Source: Pelobates cultripes (Eukaryota > Chordata > Amphibia > Anura > Pelobatidae). From it: a stretch of DNA of 64,000 nt. Within the stretch, counting starts at the first letter, position 1, and the number at the start of each line of letters is the position of its first letter. The notes under the pieces are model-generated. The model searched no databases. It was not told the origin of the DNA and saw only the letters and a list, made by a program, of their open reading frames with translations. The translations under genes were made by a program, and so were the position numbers. Positions 22,140-34,700 of this stretch are shown here, piece after piece. The stretch spans positions 111,926,069 through 111,990,068 of the forward strand of contig OW240915.1 in the NCBI GenBank assembly GCA_933207985.1, written 5' to 3'.

Positions 22140-22970
22140 TTAACCCCTTAGCGACCGAGGACGGTTCAGGACTGTCATCTGCATTTTTGCCTTGCAGACC
22201 GATGACGGTCCTGAACCGTCCTAACGGTCTCCGTTACTTACCTGATCACCGTCGTTCCCCCGGCAGCGATCAGCATGGCTCCCGGTGTGGGGAGACTGCC
22301 TGCAGCCCAGACAGTCTCCCCACACTGAATTAGGACCCCTGTGGCCATGTGATCGCTTAACAGAGCGATCACATGGTCACAATAGGTGTCCATGTGTCTG
22401 CCTGCAGGGGGACTGTCTGTGCTGACAGGCAGTCTCCCTGCTAGTGTAAAATCAGAAAAAAAAATAAAGTTAGTGTTAATAAAAAAAAAAAATTATATAT
22501 GTGTATACATATATGATATATAGACATATATTATATCAATATAATATATGTCTATATATCATATATATATAATGTCATACTAAGTGTATTTTTATATTAA
22601 TATGTACTTATATTAATATAAAATACACTTATAATTAAATTACACACGTATATATATAATATATATAATAACTATATATATTGTATATATATATTATAAA
22701 ATATAAATAATAAGTAATTTAAATTAAATAAATTTTTTTTTAAATAATAATAAAAAATTAACAAAAAATTATATAGCTATATGAAATTTTATTCTAACTG
22801 TATTTTAAAATTAATATATATATATTTATATCAAAATACATTTAGAATGAATTTGTATATATATCTATGTATATAAAAATAAATAAAAATAATAAGAAAT
22901 ATACATATGTCCATATACAAAATTACATAAATAATTATATAAATATACACGTAGACTTCAAATACTTCAA
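22140..22970. mobile_element. piggyBac-like nonautonomous TTAA element, one end missing
   Basis: It begins TTAACCCCTTAGCGACCGAGG at 22140, the inverse of the 47-49 kb element's right end. The match to that element, inverted, continues through the GGACGGTTCAGGAC hairpin, the GGCCATGTGATC hairpin (about 22340-22380), the palindromic AT tract and the block ending CACGTAGACTTCAAATA near 22970. There the similarity stops, so the other end is missing or was never part of this copy. No coding region is present. Confidence 0.8.
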
Positions 22971-23287
22971 ATAAAAACTCCGAAATAGAGGGGAAATGAA
23001 ACACTAAAAATCTGAAGGCATAGTATGTCAATAACACGTATCAGTTGTGAAGACAGGTATCAAAATTACAAGTTTTAGAGCAATGGCCTGCTCTAGTAGT
23101 ATATAGCCTTGGTGGTATGATCCCTGCGTGGGATAGACAGGATCCAGTGACGTTGATCAGCAATAAAACAATAGAATATGACTATATATACCCAACAGGG
23201 TTTCCTCAGAACAAAATAGAATAGAATATATGGTGTTGGCACTGAGAAGAAAGAGTGTAAACCTTAGATTTATGCAAATTTATAGGT
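22971..23287. other. unassigned unique sequence
   Basis: This 317-bp stretch lies between two TTAA elements. No gene or repeat end could be supported. Confidence 0.5.
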
Positions 23288-23367
23288 TTAACCCCTTAAG
23301 GACACAACTTCTGGAATAAAAGGGAATCTTGACGGAATATTTCCGTCATGTGTCCTTAAGGGGTTAA
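23288..23367. mobile_element. 80-bp palindromic TTAA MITE
   Basis: Both ends read TTAACCCCTTAAGGACACA in inverted form (the right end is TGTGTCCTTAAGGGGTTAA with one base difference). The interior has only about 40 bases. The whole element can fold into a hairpin. It shares the TTAACCCCTTAAGG terminus with the 47 kb and 62 kb elements and is the smallest complete member here. Confidence 0.88.
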
Positions 23368-25239
23368 GAATAAAAACAAAATAGTATACATTTTAACATG
23401 GATTAATATAATTAATGTTTTATTTTATGGCTATAGTTGGGTTATTCACATTTTAAAATTGTAATGCGCTATGAAATTAGTTAGCTATTAGTTATTTAAA
23501 TAATATTAATAAAAATCTATTTTACAGTGATTTTACCTATTGCTTAGGGGGAAGGATCTGAATGACTTGCACTTTTTTGTAGTGAGAATTATTGGAAAGT
23601 GAAAGTGAACAGGCCAATTCAGCTTTAAATTTAAAAAGCACTCTAAATTTACTTTGAATTTCTGACAATTCTCTCTTTAGCGAATAACATGCAGTGTCAC
23701 TGTCATTAAAACCTGTCAATCATTTTCACATAGGCCACTTATTAATGTAATAGACAAACAGATCACTATGTTGCAGAATGTGCAGATTTACCATTATTTG
23801 TAAAACCTTTTCCTAGTCATATGAAAACAGACAAACAAAACAAAAGAAAGAATGAAAGAAAGAAAGAAAGAAAAAAGAAACAAGCAAACAATAAAGTGTT
23901 AGCGAGCTTTATACCAACCAATGCTCTTTATAACTTTTACTGATGCAATTTGATTTGCATATTCTGAAAAATATAACAGCAGACAATATTTTTTTTCAGT
24001 TATGTCTCCCTTAAAAAGGCTCTTACCCAATAAAATATCTGAGTATTTCAGAAAAATGTAATGTTTATTGAAATTCCAATGCAGACCAAAGATATCATGA
24101 GACAAATTAGTCAAAAGTAGACAAAACATGACCAAATTTTACTGACTGAAATAATACCAAAAACTTGCCATCAAGTTCAGTCAATTCCCCCAATCATTTT
24201 CTTTAACATTCATACCTCCTAACATACTGGCTCTTCAACTCGGATGGATGGGAGGAGTCTTGAGGGGTGTCCCCAGTGATGTGAGCCGCATCACTAGTGT
24301 TGCCCAAAATGGACAGGCTACCCACAAAAGGGGCAGTCTCATCTGAAAATGGGGAATGGCTTAAAACAGGGGCATGCTTGAAATTGACAGGACAGTTGCC
24401 AACCTTCAGGACCTGCATGGTCCTAGTCCCCCTGCAGAGCACAAGTGTGTCTAGTAAAGCACTCATGTGATGGCAGGACAGCTCTTCAAAATTGGGACTT
24501 GGGAGGCTTGAGCAATGCATGAGTTGGTCTATGGTGGATGTTCTTCTGTCAGCATCCTCTGAAGAACTTTGTACTGTTCTCTCATGCATGATGTAGCAGA
24601 TGTAGCACCATGAGCTGAAAAAAGAAGATGTCTACACCCACATGGGAGAGAAACAGGAAATAATAGCTCACTTCACATTTTACTCCCTCAAGCCATCCCA
24701 CACTGACCACAGATGCAATGTATATGCAAACATCCCAATGCTGTCAGAGTGTCAATTTTGACATCAATTCATATATTAAGTCTGTTAACTACTAATAACT
24801 CTTTATTAGTTATTATTTATAGTTGAACACAAAAAAATATAATTTTAACTTGTATTGTTTTGCATTTTCTTATAGTTCCATTCACACTTTGTTCTTCTCT
24901 GCTAGACAGCATATGTGGGTGAGGGAAAAATGGTATTCCAAATGAGACAAAGTTACACTGCTTACCACTAATCACACTTAATTTACACTAAGAATAACAG
25001 CTCAATCTGTAATAACTGTTAACATAGTTTTTCAAAAGTTTAAGCGAGTCTTTTATGCAGTGATAATTTTTAAATATTAAATGTTTGCTATAAAATAGTT
25101 TTTGTTCCACTCAGTAAAAAGTATTCAGTGTCTTATGATGTCATCTACCCTCTCATCTCTCTCTCTCTCTTTCCAAATAGAAAATTTCATTGGTGTGAAA
25201 AACATAATCACAGTTCAACATGTAGAGCCATTTACTTTA
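23368..25239. other. AT-rich sequence with a GAAA microsatellite
   Basis: A (GAAA)n tract lies at about 23844-23881. A GC-richer block at 24203-24600 has a 128-codon reverse ORF with no recognised domain; it may be an old unclassified repeat. A CTCTCTCT run is near 25160. No gene is supported. Confidence 0.45.
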
Positions 25240-27045
25240 CATTTTTTTTCCTTTTTTCTGTATATCGTGTTTCATGTATAAAATAAAGTTTGCAGTCTGT
25301 GATTACAGATTCAATACATCAACTTTAATGTTCATGGATAAAGAATAAAAAATAATAGGAAAAGTGCATAAACCATAGCAACACAGTACATACTGGTACT
25401 AATACTACAACGTTGTGCATGTAAAGTGAATATCATAAATAGCTGACCTGGAGGGCTTCAGCAGTAGCAGGGTGGAAAGACCTAAGTAGGCTTACAATTC
25501 CTGGTGAATGATGGTTATTGTGAGTTAAAAACGTTCTATGTTTAGCAGCTAAATAACTGAAAAAAGATGAAATCCACAAATAGTGAGATATCACATGGGT
25601 GAATCGAACCACAACATATAAATTACTGTAGGTCTGTGCTGGGGCCATCCAGTTCTAGTGACTATCTAAAGGTTTAAATATTTAATACATGGCTCCCAAG
25701 TTGTTAGGTATTTAATAAAGTGTTTTTCTAGGTACCATTTATGTTCCTCCAGTGTTCTTTCATTTTCCACAGAAGTGTGTCATTCTGCCAAGGTTGGAGG
25801 ATGATAGATCTCCATTTCATTTGCATTAGAGATTTGGCCATGGTTAGCATATGTAACAAAAGTGGATGTTGCCTTTATGCTTCCAGATGTTATGGTGAAA
25901 CAATGAAGTTTTTGGGGTGAACTCAATGCACACTTTTGAGATAGTTGTAATGGCTTTGTGGATGTCTTTCCAATAAGCAACAATTTCTGGGCATGTCCAC
26001 CAAAGATGTACGAAGGTACCCCTATGTAGTCTACAATGCCAACACACTCCGCTATAGTGTTAGGGAACATGGTATATAACACTGATGGAGTTAAGTACCA
26101 GCATGTCAGAAATGTAAAATTAATTTCCTGAAGCTGGACATTGTGTGACTATGTACGATATCTTGTACCACTCTGCATTTGTCAAGGTAAACTGTCCACA
26201 CAGGAAGGTACGGTGGTATATGTGGCCATCTGCAATATTATATGTATATTTTACAGCAATTGGGAGGAAATTTATTGTGCTAGGCACATAGATTGGAATG
26301 CAGTGTGTCGTCTAGAACCACAGGCAAATCCCTGAGGTTTATGACAAAGTGTCAGAGTTGGGTATAGGAAAATAGGTCCAGAGTTGTTATTGGCCTGGAT
26401 GGAATAATAGTGTTGAGGGACAGTAAGTCAGATTGATTAATTGTATAAATCTTTACATATGGAGCTGCTACATGTGATGTAATAGGGTTATTAGTGATAC
26501 CAGTAGTAAATAAGGGATTATGGGAAATAGAATACAAAGGAGAAACAAGGGTGGACAGGCCAAATCATTCCTGGACATCTCTCCCTAGTGTTAGCGTGGG
26601 AGTAATAGTGGGGTGGAAGTGGTCCAAAAGGATAGTTATAGGAACCAATTGTCAAAGCAAAATGCGGATAGGAACTCTGAGAAAAGGCAGCTCCAAGTGC
26701 AACTATTGTTTGGTGTAGTTATATTTGACCAAGCATAAATTCTGTTTAAATGACTAGCTAAATAATAGTTATAGATGTCGGGAAAACCCCCTCTTCCAGA
26801 TCCCTTGGACGAACCAGCACAGATTATGGGATTGTCATCTTATTTGCCCAAACAAATCTGGTCATCATTGTTTTAAGAGTGATGAAAAATGATTTTGGAA
26901 TAAATATAGGTAAGGTTTGTAAGCGATATAATAATATGGGCAGTATATTCATAACCAGTATAATATTTCTCTCCAGCCTATGGAAATGGGACAGGGTCTT
27001 CTGTGATATTCTGGAACTGGCGTGCATAGTTATTGGTAAACTAGG
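25240..27045 (-). pseudogene. L1-type LINE ORF2 3' part, decayed
   Basis: Several reverse-strand blocks in consistent order match the C-terminal half of vertebrate L1 ORF2. 26824-27027 gives MNILPILLYRLQTLPIFIPK...FVWANK. 25844-26047 gives CWHCRLHRGTFVHLWWTCPE, the zinc-knuckle region with WW-CP. The stretch at about 25690-25760 gives KWYLEKHFIKYLTTW. Stops and frameshifts separate them. A T-rich stretch near 25240 (A-rich on the coding strand) may be the 3' tail. The endonuclease and RT core are absent, as expected for a 5'-truncated or partly deleted copy. Confidence 0.82.
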
Positions 27046-27163
27046 ACATAGTTGATGCTATACGCATGAGAGTTTGCTCAATCATAAAGTGAACTAAAGA
27101 ATGTAATAAAAAAAAAAAACATTCTGAAAGAAGCCACCGGCAGTGTTGTGGAAGTGTGGTATG

Positions 27164-27721
27164 TGTCACAATACCTGTTCCTTGCGGCGCTGTCCGATCA
27201 CAGAAATTATGTATCTTTAGCTTCCTCGTGCCTCATTATGACATCATATATGACTTGGACTCCTCCCATTAGTCTCCTTTTATAGTGTCAGCCCATGTGT
27301 CACTTTTTGTTTATGTATACCTTTGTGACATCATGGTCCTCTGTAGCCAATCACCACCAAGTATAGGGTATATATACGTCCTGGTTTTCCTTGTTTCTTT
27401 GCCGTGTCATGGTTCTTGTTACCTGAGATTGTGTTTATATTGTGTATTTGATTACTTATTTTCTGACGTCAGCATGTTTGACTCTTCTTGCTCTCTGTTA
27501 TCCTGGCCTGGCTATCAATTCTGTGTATTTCTGTTATCCTGACATTGCCCTGTCTTTAATTTATTCTCTGTCTGCTTGCAGACATTTTATATATCTGTCT
27601 CAGGCACTAACCCGGCCACTCGAAAGACTGGTATGTGTACCTTTACTGTTTTCCTTAGGTTTTCTTGTTAGGGTAACTCTATATCTGTAGATCCTGGTGT
27701 CTCTGTTGTTGATAGCTGTTC
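27164..27721 (+). repeat. probable Gypsy-type LTR (solo or truncated)
   Basis: It begins TGTCACAATACCTGTTCC and includes GTATATATACG (TATA-like, about 27368) and the pyrimidine-rich body usual for vertebrate Gypsy LTRs. I recognise the style (TGTCAC start, ...CTAACCCGGCCACTCG...) but found no clean CA end, no second LTR and no target duplication. The right limit is therefore the start of the L1-like block. Confidence 0.4.
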
Positions 27722-28045
27722 TCAGATGCAGATGGAATATTTGCTCATTTTAGCAGTCCTTATCATGCTCCCGGTTTTGATTGCGGCTGCCAGTAAGGCA
27801 GTGGTCAACTGCAAGACCATCCAATTTGTGTTGGAAGAGGGTTCCAATTTTGCCAGCATGAAGGCCAGATATTCTTTGGATGATAAATTTCTTAATAGGA
27901 CCTGGATATCTGAATCCCTGAAGGGGTCAGTGGGTGGTGAGTCTGTCCGAGGAGTAGCAGGTGCCATGTTGGAGTCATCTGTGTCAGCTACACCGCCGGT
28001 TTTATCTTTGAAATATTTTGTGAGAGTGTTCAACCTACCACTCAT
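27722..28045 (-). pseudogene. L1 ORF1-like N-terminal fragment
   Basis: This is a 107-codon reverse-strand frame starting MSGRLNTLTKYFKDKTGG, followed by an acidic, Ser/Pro/Thr-rich stretch and then a helical Leu-rich segment. This layout (short basic start with a KYF-type motif, acidic linker, start of a coiled coil) resembles the N-terminus of amphibian L1 ORF1, the RNA-binding chaperone. The RRM and C-terminal domains are absent. It lies on the same strand as the ORF2 piece at 25240-27045, so both may come from one L1 with a large deletion and an LTR between them. Confidence 0.45.
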
Positions 28046-28217
28046 ATCTGCTCTAGTGGAGAGTGGTGTCTATTGAGTCTTCTTCCAGTACTCCATTGTT
28101 CCAAATCAGTGACTGGTGACTTGGGTTTGCCTCAATTAGCTTGGAGCCTTAGCTCTTTGCATCCACGCACATCAAGCGTCAACCCATGCTTCCTCCATCT
28201 CCTTTACTTTTTATCAA

Positions 28218-28248
28218 ACAGATAGATAGACAGATAGACAGACAGACT
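28218..28248. repeat. short GATA/GACA microsatellite
   Basis: GATAGATAGACAGATAGACA followed by GACAGACTAG. The open frame through it is not a gene. Confidence 0.85.
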
Positions 28249-29189
28249 AGATTGAAAATAATTTTAACATGTCTCTACAAAGAATTCAGAAAACATGCAA
28301 GTTTGATTGTATTTTATAAGAAAAATAATCTATTTTTATTGAACACTTTTATTCTTAGGAGATTCAAAGCACTGTGTGCACACTGAGAATTTAACTAAAC
28401 ATTCACATAATAAAAAAATAGTTACTTTTATAACTGTCGTAATTTTATCTCAAGTGCGTCTTTGAGGTCCCATAAACAAATGATCTCTCAAACTGACTAG
28501 AGAGAAACAATATATAAGAATCAAATGTTTAAATGTATGACTTTCCTGGCGCATTTAATGAAAGTTATTTCCATCATATATTTTGCAAACTAAGTTATGT
28601 ACATAATATTCTGCATTATGCACTTTGAAAATCTGCTTGACATGTTACAAAAGTTTACTAAAATGCATTTTAAAACATTTATTAAAACTCTTGAAATTCA
28701 ATGTTAATTTAATTCTGAATACTGTGTACAGACCTACAGACAATGTCAAATAAGGCAATAGAATAGCATCAGCCCGTAATGTGTTAAATGTTTCAGAGGT
28801 ACTTCATGCATTTTGCAATTTTACAATTTCCACCTCACCTTTTCCACCTTTTAGAACTTCTCTCTGCTTTTAGCAATAGTTAATAAGATACACAACACAT
28901 TTCATATCAGGCCGAAAGCAATTTCTTTCTAAGTAGAAGTTTTAACGAATGAAAGGAAGCCAGTAAACTGAGTGGTGAAATTGAAGTAGCATTGGTTCAG
29001 ATGCAATTTTCAGTAGGCTTTGGGAAGTATGTCAAGATAGTTATGATTCTTAATTCATCACCCCATAGTATTTTCTGTCTATTTTCTGAAACATAGGTTC
29101 CTACGTTCAGTCTAATAACTACTGTATCTGCAAGTGTCTTAGCAGTTAAAGTTTACTTAAGCGCTATTCATGTTTATTTTAACTGATAT
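28249..29189. other. AT-rich sequence, nothing recognised
   Basis: No gene or repeat end could be supported. Confidence 0.5.
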
Positions 29190-30955
29190 AAACAGCGTAC
29201 TGGCTCTATGAATGATCACTGTGCATATAGACAATGGCGAAATATATGCAAAAAACTGAAAAAATTGGCCAAGGCCCAATATTTCTATGAAATCTGAAAA
29301 ATAACATCTCAAACCCTAGAAACTTTTGGAAAGTCATAAATAAACTACAAACTCCCCCAATCCACTCCCAACCCTCCACTGTCAAAGTGGATAACCAAAC
29401 TCTGCAACTTCCCTTGGATGTAGCAAATGCCTTTAACAATTATTTTGTCGGATGCTCTACTGCCCTGATTGCTAAGCTAATAAATGACACACATCCCGAA
29501 ACTACAAATGTGGATCGGGTCCCACTAAATTTGCAAAGGCCCAATATAGACAAATTCATTTTTAGACCTGTACCTGTCATTAAAAAACATCTTAATAATA
29601 TAAAAATGAAAAACCAGTCCGGACCTGATCAAATTCCAGCAATGCTGTTGAAGCTCAGTGCGCCGGCAATTGCTAAGCCCGTCGCAACTCTAATTAATGA
29701 ATCCTTGGTGTCTGGATACATACCCAAACTTTGGAAGACTGTGAGAGTAGTGCCTATCCATAAAAGTGGTGACACTACTTGAGTTTCTAACTATCGCCCA
29801 ATATCATTGCTCCCGGTATTGTCAAAAATCTTAGAAAAATGTGTCCATACGCAACTATGTGAGTATTACTAACAATCAAACTATCTGACCCCTGATCAAT
29901 CGGATTTTTGCCAGAATCACTCCACTACAACTGCCCTCTTAAAAGTTTGCAATGACATCCAAACTGGCATGGAACAAGGAGACCTAACTGGAGCTATTTT
30001 CCTTGATTCTTCAGAAAAGTGGATCGCAAAAAACAAACTCTTCCTGAACACTGACAAAACTGTCACAATGATCTTTGGAACAGTACCTAAATTACACAAA
30101 TTACACAATTCCCACCTATCAATCAAAACAAATTCAAATGGCACACTGACCGCAGGCCACTCTTTCAAATACTTTGGTATGATGTTAGACCCCAATCTAT
30201 CTTTTGGCCTGCACACAGAAAAGCTTGCATCTAAACTTTATCCAAAACTAGGTGCCCTGTACAGAAACAAATCCTGTCGAAGCCCTGCAGTAAAGGAAAA
30301 GATTGTACAGCAAATGCCGATGCCAATCATTGATTATGGGGATGTAGTATATGCATCTGCATCGCAAACCAACATTAATAAACTAACCACCTTGTATAAC
30401 TCGTTCTGCCGATTTGTGCTACAATGTAATTACAGGACTCACCATTGTGACATGCTAAAAGAACTAAACTTGCTGTCGCTGGAATCCAGATGCACCCTTT
30501 ATCTTTCCAGCCTTGGGTTTAAGAGCTTTTCTGGGAAACTCCCACCCTACCTGAACAAAATGCTTTCCCCAGCTGTTCCCACTTCATATAACCTCCGATC
30601 CAGTACCAACACTTTATTTAGTCTACCTCAATACAAAAAGAAAGCGTCCCAATCCTCCTTCTCCTACAGAGCACCGAAATTGTGGAAAATCTTCCCTAAG
30701 CCCTTTAAGTCCTTTAAGAGGTCCCTCTCTACATACCTCAAAACAGAATGCACCTGTCAGGGTTGATTATATATTTCCTACCTGTTCTCTGTTAAATTTT
30801 GTATTTATTGTGTATTAATATTGGTTTTGTATTTTATTGTACCCTAATGTAACAATGCAATGATTTGTGGACCCAGGACATACTTGAAAACGAGAGAAAT
30901 CTCAATGTATCTTTCCTGGTAAAATATTTTATAAATAAAATAAATATAGTGCCTA
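29190..30955 (+). mobile_element. second copy of the Rex1/L2/CR1-group LINE
   Basis: Same family as 17639-19374, opposite strand. It reaches further 5', into the region between the endonuclease and RT, where QWRNICKKLKKLAK and AQYFYEI can be read at about 29230-29290. It keeps the 3' UTR with TTTCCTGGTAAAATATTTT and ends in an AAATAAA-type tail near 30945. It has lost the catalytic centre of the RT. Confidence 0.9.
29206..30766 (+). pseudogene. LINE ORF with RT core deleted
   Basis: Blocks: 29387-29782 (DNQTLQLPLDVANAFNNYFV through LWKTVRVVPIHKSGDTT), an in-frame stop, then 29969-30766. In the latter, MEQGDLTGAIFLD is joined directly to EKWIAKNKLFLNTDKT. Compared with the 17.9 kb copy, about 115 residues between these points are missing, including the GVPQGS and YTDD motifs. 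The deletion kept the reading frame. The C-terminal part is otherwise well kept (SFSGKLPPYL, then SFSYRAPKLWKIF). It cannot encode an active reverse transcriptase. Confidence 0.9.
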
Positions 30956-33879
30956 TATATTGTAGTTAGAAAAGCTCTTCAGCATTTCACTTTCTCTTAA
31001 AAATCAGTACAATCAGTACATCATAATTCAAAGAAAAATAGGAAGGTAAAAAAAACAGTTACACACATGAGTGAGTGAACAAAATAATTATTTAAAGCAA
31101 TTAGACGTTAACCTTCACTTACATGTAATCTGAATAGTTTAATTTATCTGGATTCCAATTTCAAGTAGTGTCTTCTACAACCACTTGAGCTGAACACAAG
31201 TTGAGAAGAATTCCAGGAATACAATTGCACAGTAATCTGTGATTGTGAGCAACGTAACACAGCTATAAAATTCACATAATATTTTCAAATAATTAGCCAA
31301 CAAATTATTTGTATACACTATGTTTTTAAAGTTTCTGTTGTACCCAGCCAGTGCTTAAAGCAGCTCTGTCTCTAAATTCCATGCCTCCCCGTACTTCAGC
31401 CTGCCCATGCCTCCTGAAACCTCTCAATGTCATTTAGTGTCCCAGCACTGGTCATTTCAAGTTGAGCAGGTCCTCCTGGTCCTTCATTCATCTTCATTAA
31501 TTTTCCACTATCTTAGTGGAAAACTGTCAGAAAATCACTCACTGTACTACGTGAGGTGTACCGGATCTGGAGCTCTATTCATATTAAAGAGAGAGTGCAC
31601 CCCTTTAACCTCTGGACGAGACATGTTTTATCCTTTGAGAGAGGTCTAAGGGACAAATATGCAGGGCTTTAAAGTTAATTGTGAACTGCACTATAGTTAA
31701 ACTGCAAAAAATTAAATGGTATTACTGGATTATCTTTTATTTAATGTTTAGCATGAAAAATAAACTCAACATTTTTAAATCAGTTGAAGAACTAGACTAA
31801 TTCACTCTTCTGTTTTGATGATCGCTGTTTTAAAAACAATTCTTTAGCATCTGTAATGACTGAGAACTCTATTGTGATCAGAATACTGTAGGAGCCTTTC
31901 ACTGGCTTCGCCATATCGCTTCCGATGCCTTCACTGTTCCAGCTCAAGAAGGGGGGGGTCAAGAAGGTGAGGTCAAGAAGGGGGGGGGTCTAAAACATGT
32001 GGTAATAAACTGTGGGAGTCCACATCAAAATAGAACTTAAAAAAACTATATACAAAGTCCACGAAGAGGTGACATAGTTTGGTTGAGGGTTCTTGGCAAA
32101 GATGAACAATGAGGGGAGACTGATGGAGATGAGGCCTGTGTGAAAGGCTGATTGGTGGATTGGAGAAGGTTTCAGAGGTTTGATTCATACAATTGTATGA
32201 CTCCTAATTGTGACTTTCAGTTTAGCAGGATAAAAAGTGGATTTGGCAAGTTTAAGACTATGAACCTGTTTAATTTTTAAAGGCCTTCAAAAAATATGTA
32301 ATAGAAGCCAGGTCCGTAGTTTATGCAGTAATATTGAAGCAGTAACTAAATCTGTAATTTCAATAGTCTAAAATGTTTATGCCTAGTACGGTTTTCTAGA
32401 TCATCCATTTTATCTCAATTATTAATATTTTAGCTTGGACCTCAGTTTGAAGGTCCTGAAGTGTGTCTTCAGTCATACTATATCATTGTTCCACATCTGT
32501 AATTCTTCAGGAATTTGTTAGGATATGTTGTAAAGTGGATGTGATTTGGGGTTTCAAGGCTGCAAATTAAGATTCAAGTAGCATCCATGCATCACATCTA
32601 TCCCTAGTTAGGAATGACAGCTTTTTTATGTGCTCCATTTTGTAGGTGTGTATAAAAGAGCTCAGCTAACCAGTAATGTGTCTTTAAGCTACAATAGATG
32701 TTTGTAAAATGCAGTCTGTGTAATAAAATATATTTTTCTTGATCTACATTTTCATTGCAAATATTATTAGTAATTCGCCTTAAATTTCCCAGAACAACCC
32801 TTCCTTTGGCAATACCCTGGGTATGAAGTAGAGAAACTAGAAGCTGAGAGACTTATTTTGCAGTGGCTGAATTCTATTGTGAGCCAAAGTCTTCAGGGTC
32901 AGAGTCTTGTGAGAAAATTGACGTGAGTTATGGTGTAGATGGTTATTTAGAAGCAGTGTGCTTAGAAGATTCATTTGTTCTTGCAGTGGTTTTGCATTTA
33001 AGCAACTTATGAACAAATGTTCCCATCTTGAGAAAGCAATCAATAGTGGCAAATATGAATTAATCTATATCTATTATCTTCTTGATAAGCTATAGAGATG
33101 TAATGTTTGGAATAATAGCCAAAACTCTGGTAGAGGCAAGTGCCTGAGTGTGTAAAAGTGACAACAAATCCCAAGAGTTTGACAAAGAGTTAGTATCAGA
33201 CAGCATTAGCAGGAAAGGCAAAAGTAATACAAACAAATAGCAGGTAGACAATAAACAAGAATAATGTGTTCAAGAAAGGAAGTTTTCTGTATTGTATATT
33301 TCACTGTTTTACTCTTTTATCTTCCCTTTCCTTTTTTCCCTTTTATGCCCTCTTCTTTTTTTTTCTCATTTAGTTGCGTTTTCTCCTTTCCCCACCTCAA
33401 CTGTCTGTATTAGCTACTCATGATGAGTAATCATTATTGTCATGGCAAGGGTGCACAATTTATTATTACACTATGGAATATTGCTATTTAATATAACTTG
33501 TGTAGTGCATCAATAATTTGACCCCTGGGTAGAGGACAAATGGCAGAGAGAAATTGCTCTTTTTTATCAAAAGGGGCTTCTACAAGATGTGAAAAGGCTT
33601 GCCCTTTTGATCTATCAAAGAACTGCAAGGTGAGACATTTTACATTTGAGCTGCCTGTATGTCTAGTTTCAATGTAAACTAACTGACTTTTATCATGTGG
33701 TCTGAAACTCTCAATTGATAGTTCAGTCCTTTAATATGGTAATTGTATTAGTTTCATGAAGACCATGGTGTTCCAGTATCATATCCAAGAGAAACATTAA
33801 TACTTACCTACAGCTTAATAATTAAGCCTTATTTTTATTATATTTGGAATGGGACAAGCCCAATCATTTAATTAAGCCT
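30956..33879. other. AT-rich sequence, nothing firmly recognised
   Basis: Short ORFs only. Minor features are a G-run repeat TCAAGAAGGGGGGGG-type near 31946 and 31974 and a T-rich tract near 33300-33370. No gene or transposon end could be supported. Confidence 0.45.
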
Positions 33880-34700
33880 AAACATGAGTTGCACAACTTA
33901 AACCTTCCTATTGGATCGCGGGTGGGGCGTGCAACGTGTCTATGGGATGGGAAAATAATAACAAATTCATAGATGCAATTATTATTTCTTTGGCAGGTAT
34001 ATAAGTGAACATAGAGCCAAATGTTTCCATTTGGATTGATGTTGGTCTGGAACAACTGAGGTGGTCGCTTATTATTTCTATAGGTATGCCTTAACTCCAC
34101 CACTGGGCAAGACTTGATAATCCACAGGGTACATATCCAATGATTTGGAGGGGTGTGGGTGTACTTGCTTGGGGCCAAGATCTAATTTTGAGTAAGTCAC
34201 CATCATCCTTCCTTGCCAGAGACCCCCTGGGCAGAGGTTTTACTTTGAAATCCTAAGTAATCCTGAGTAATTAGGACTTCTGTTATTTTATCCTTTTTGT
34301 TTTCATCTGTTGGTGTAAATAATTTGTTTTTCATCTGTTTTTGTATGCACTGTGACTATTTTTTGCTCATAATAAACATTCATTTATTAAGTTCTGCCTT
34401 TGTCTGGTTAAGAAGAAGAGACTTATTAGTATTTTGCAATTACATAGATATTGTGATAAGTAATATTTGGTGGGTTTTATTATTGATTTACCAAGGCACT
34501 CCATTTATAAATTGTATTGGTGGTGGCAGCGTTAAAAAAGTTATATTTATATTATTATGTTTAAGTGTGGGTGGTGTTAAGGGGGATTTGTCATTATTTC
34601 CTGTCTAGTGCAGACAAATAGTGAACTTTTACCCTTTCGTCACCACAACTACATTACGCACACTCTTGGAGTAGGGTGCGTTCGTGACAAATATAGTTGG
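33880..34700 (+). other. possible decayed LTR end with primer-site-like motif
   Basis: AATAAA at 34371-34376 is followed about 150 bases later by TGGTGGTGGCAGCG (about 34519-34532), which resembles the TGGTGGCAGCGG primer-binding sites after some amphibian LTRs. A second inverted pair around GTGCGTTCGTGAC lies at 34640-34690. The LTR start, its partner and its coding region were not found. The 103-codon frame 34297-34608 has no domain. Confidence 0.25.

Noticed and set aside
24203..24589. 128-codon reverse frame as a gene
   Set aside because: No recognisable domain or signal; composition is explained by a local GC-richer block, probably an old repeat.
27726..28076. 116-codon plus-strand frame starting with a signal-peptide-like segment
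   Set aside because: It is antisense to the L1 ORF1-like frame, whose features fit a known family better.
34297..34608. 103-codon frame as a membrane protein
   Set aside because: The hydrophobic look comes from T-rich DNA; no start context or homology recognised.
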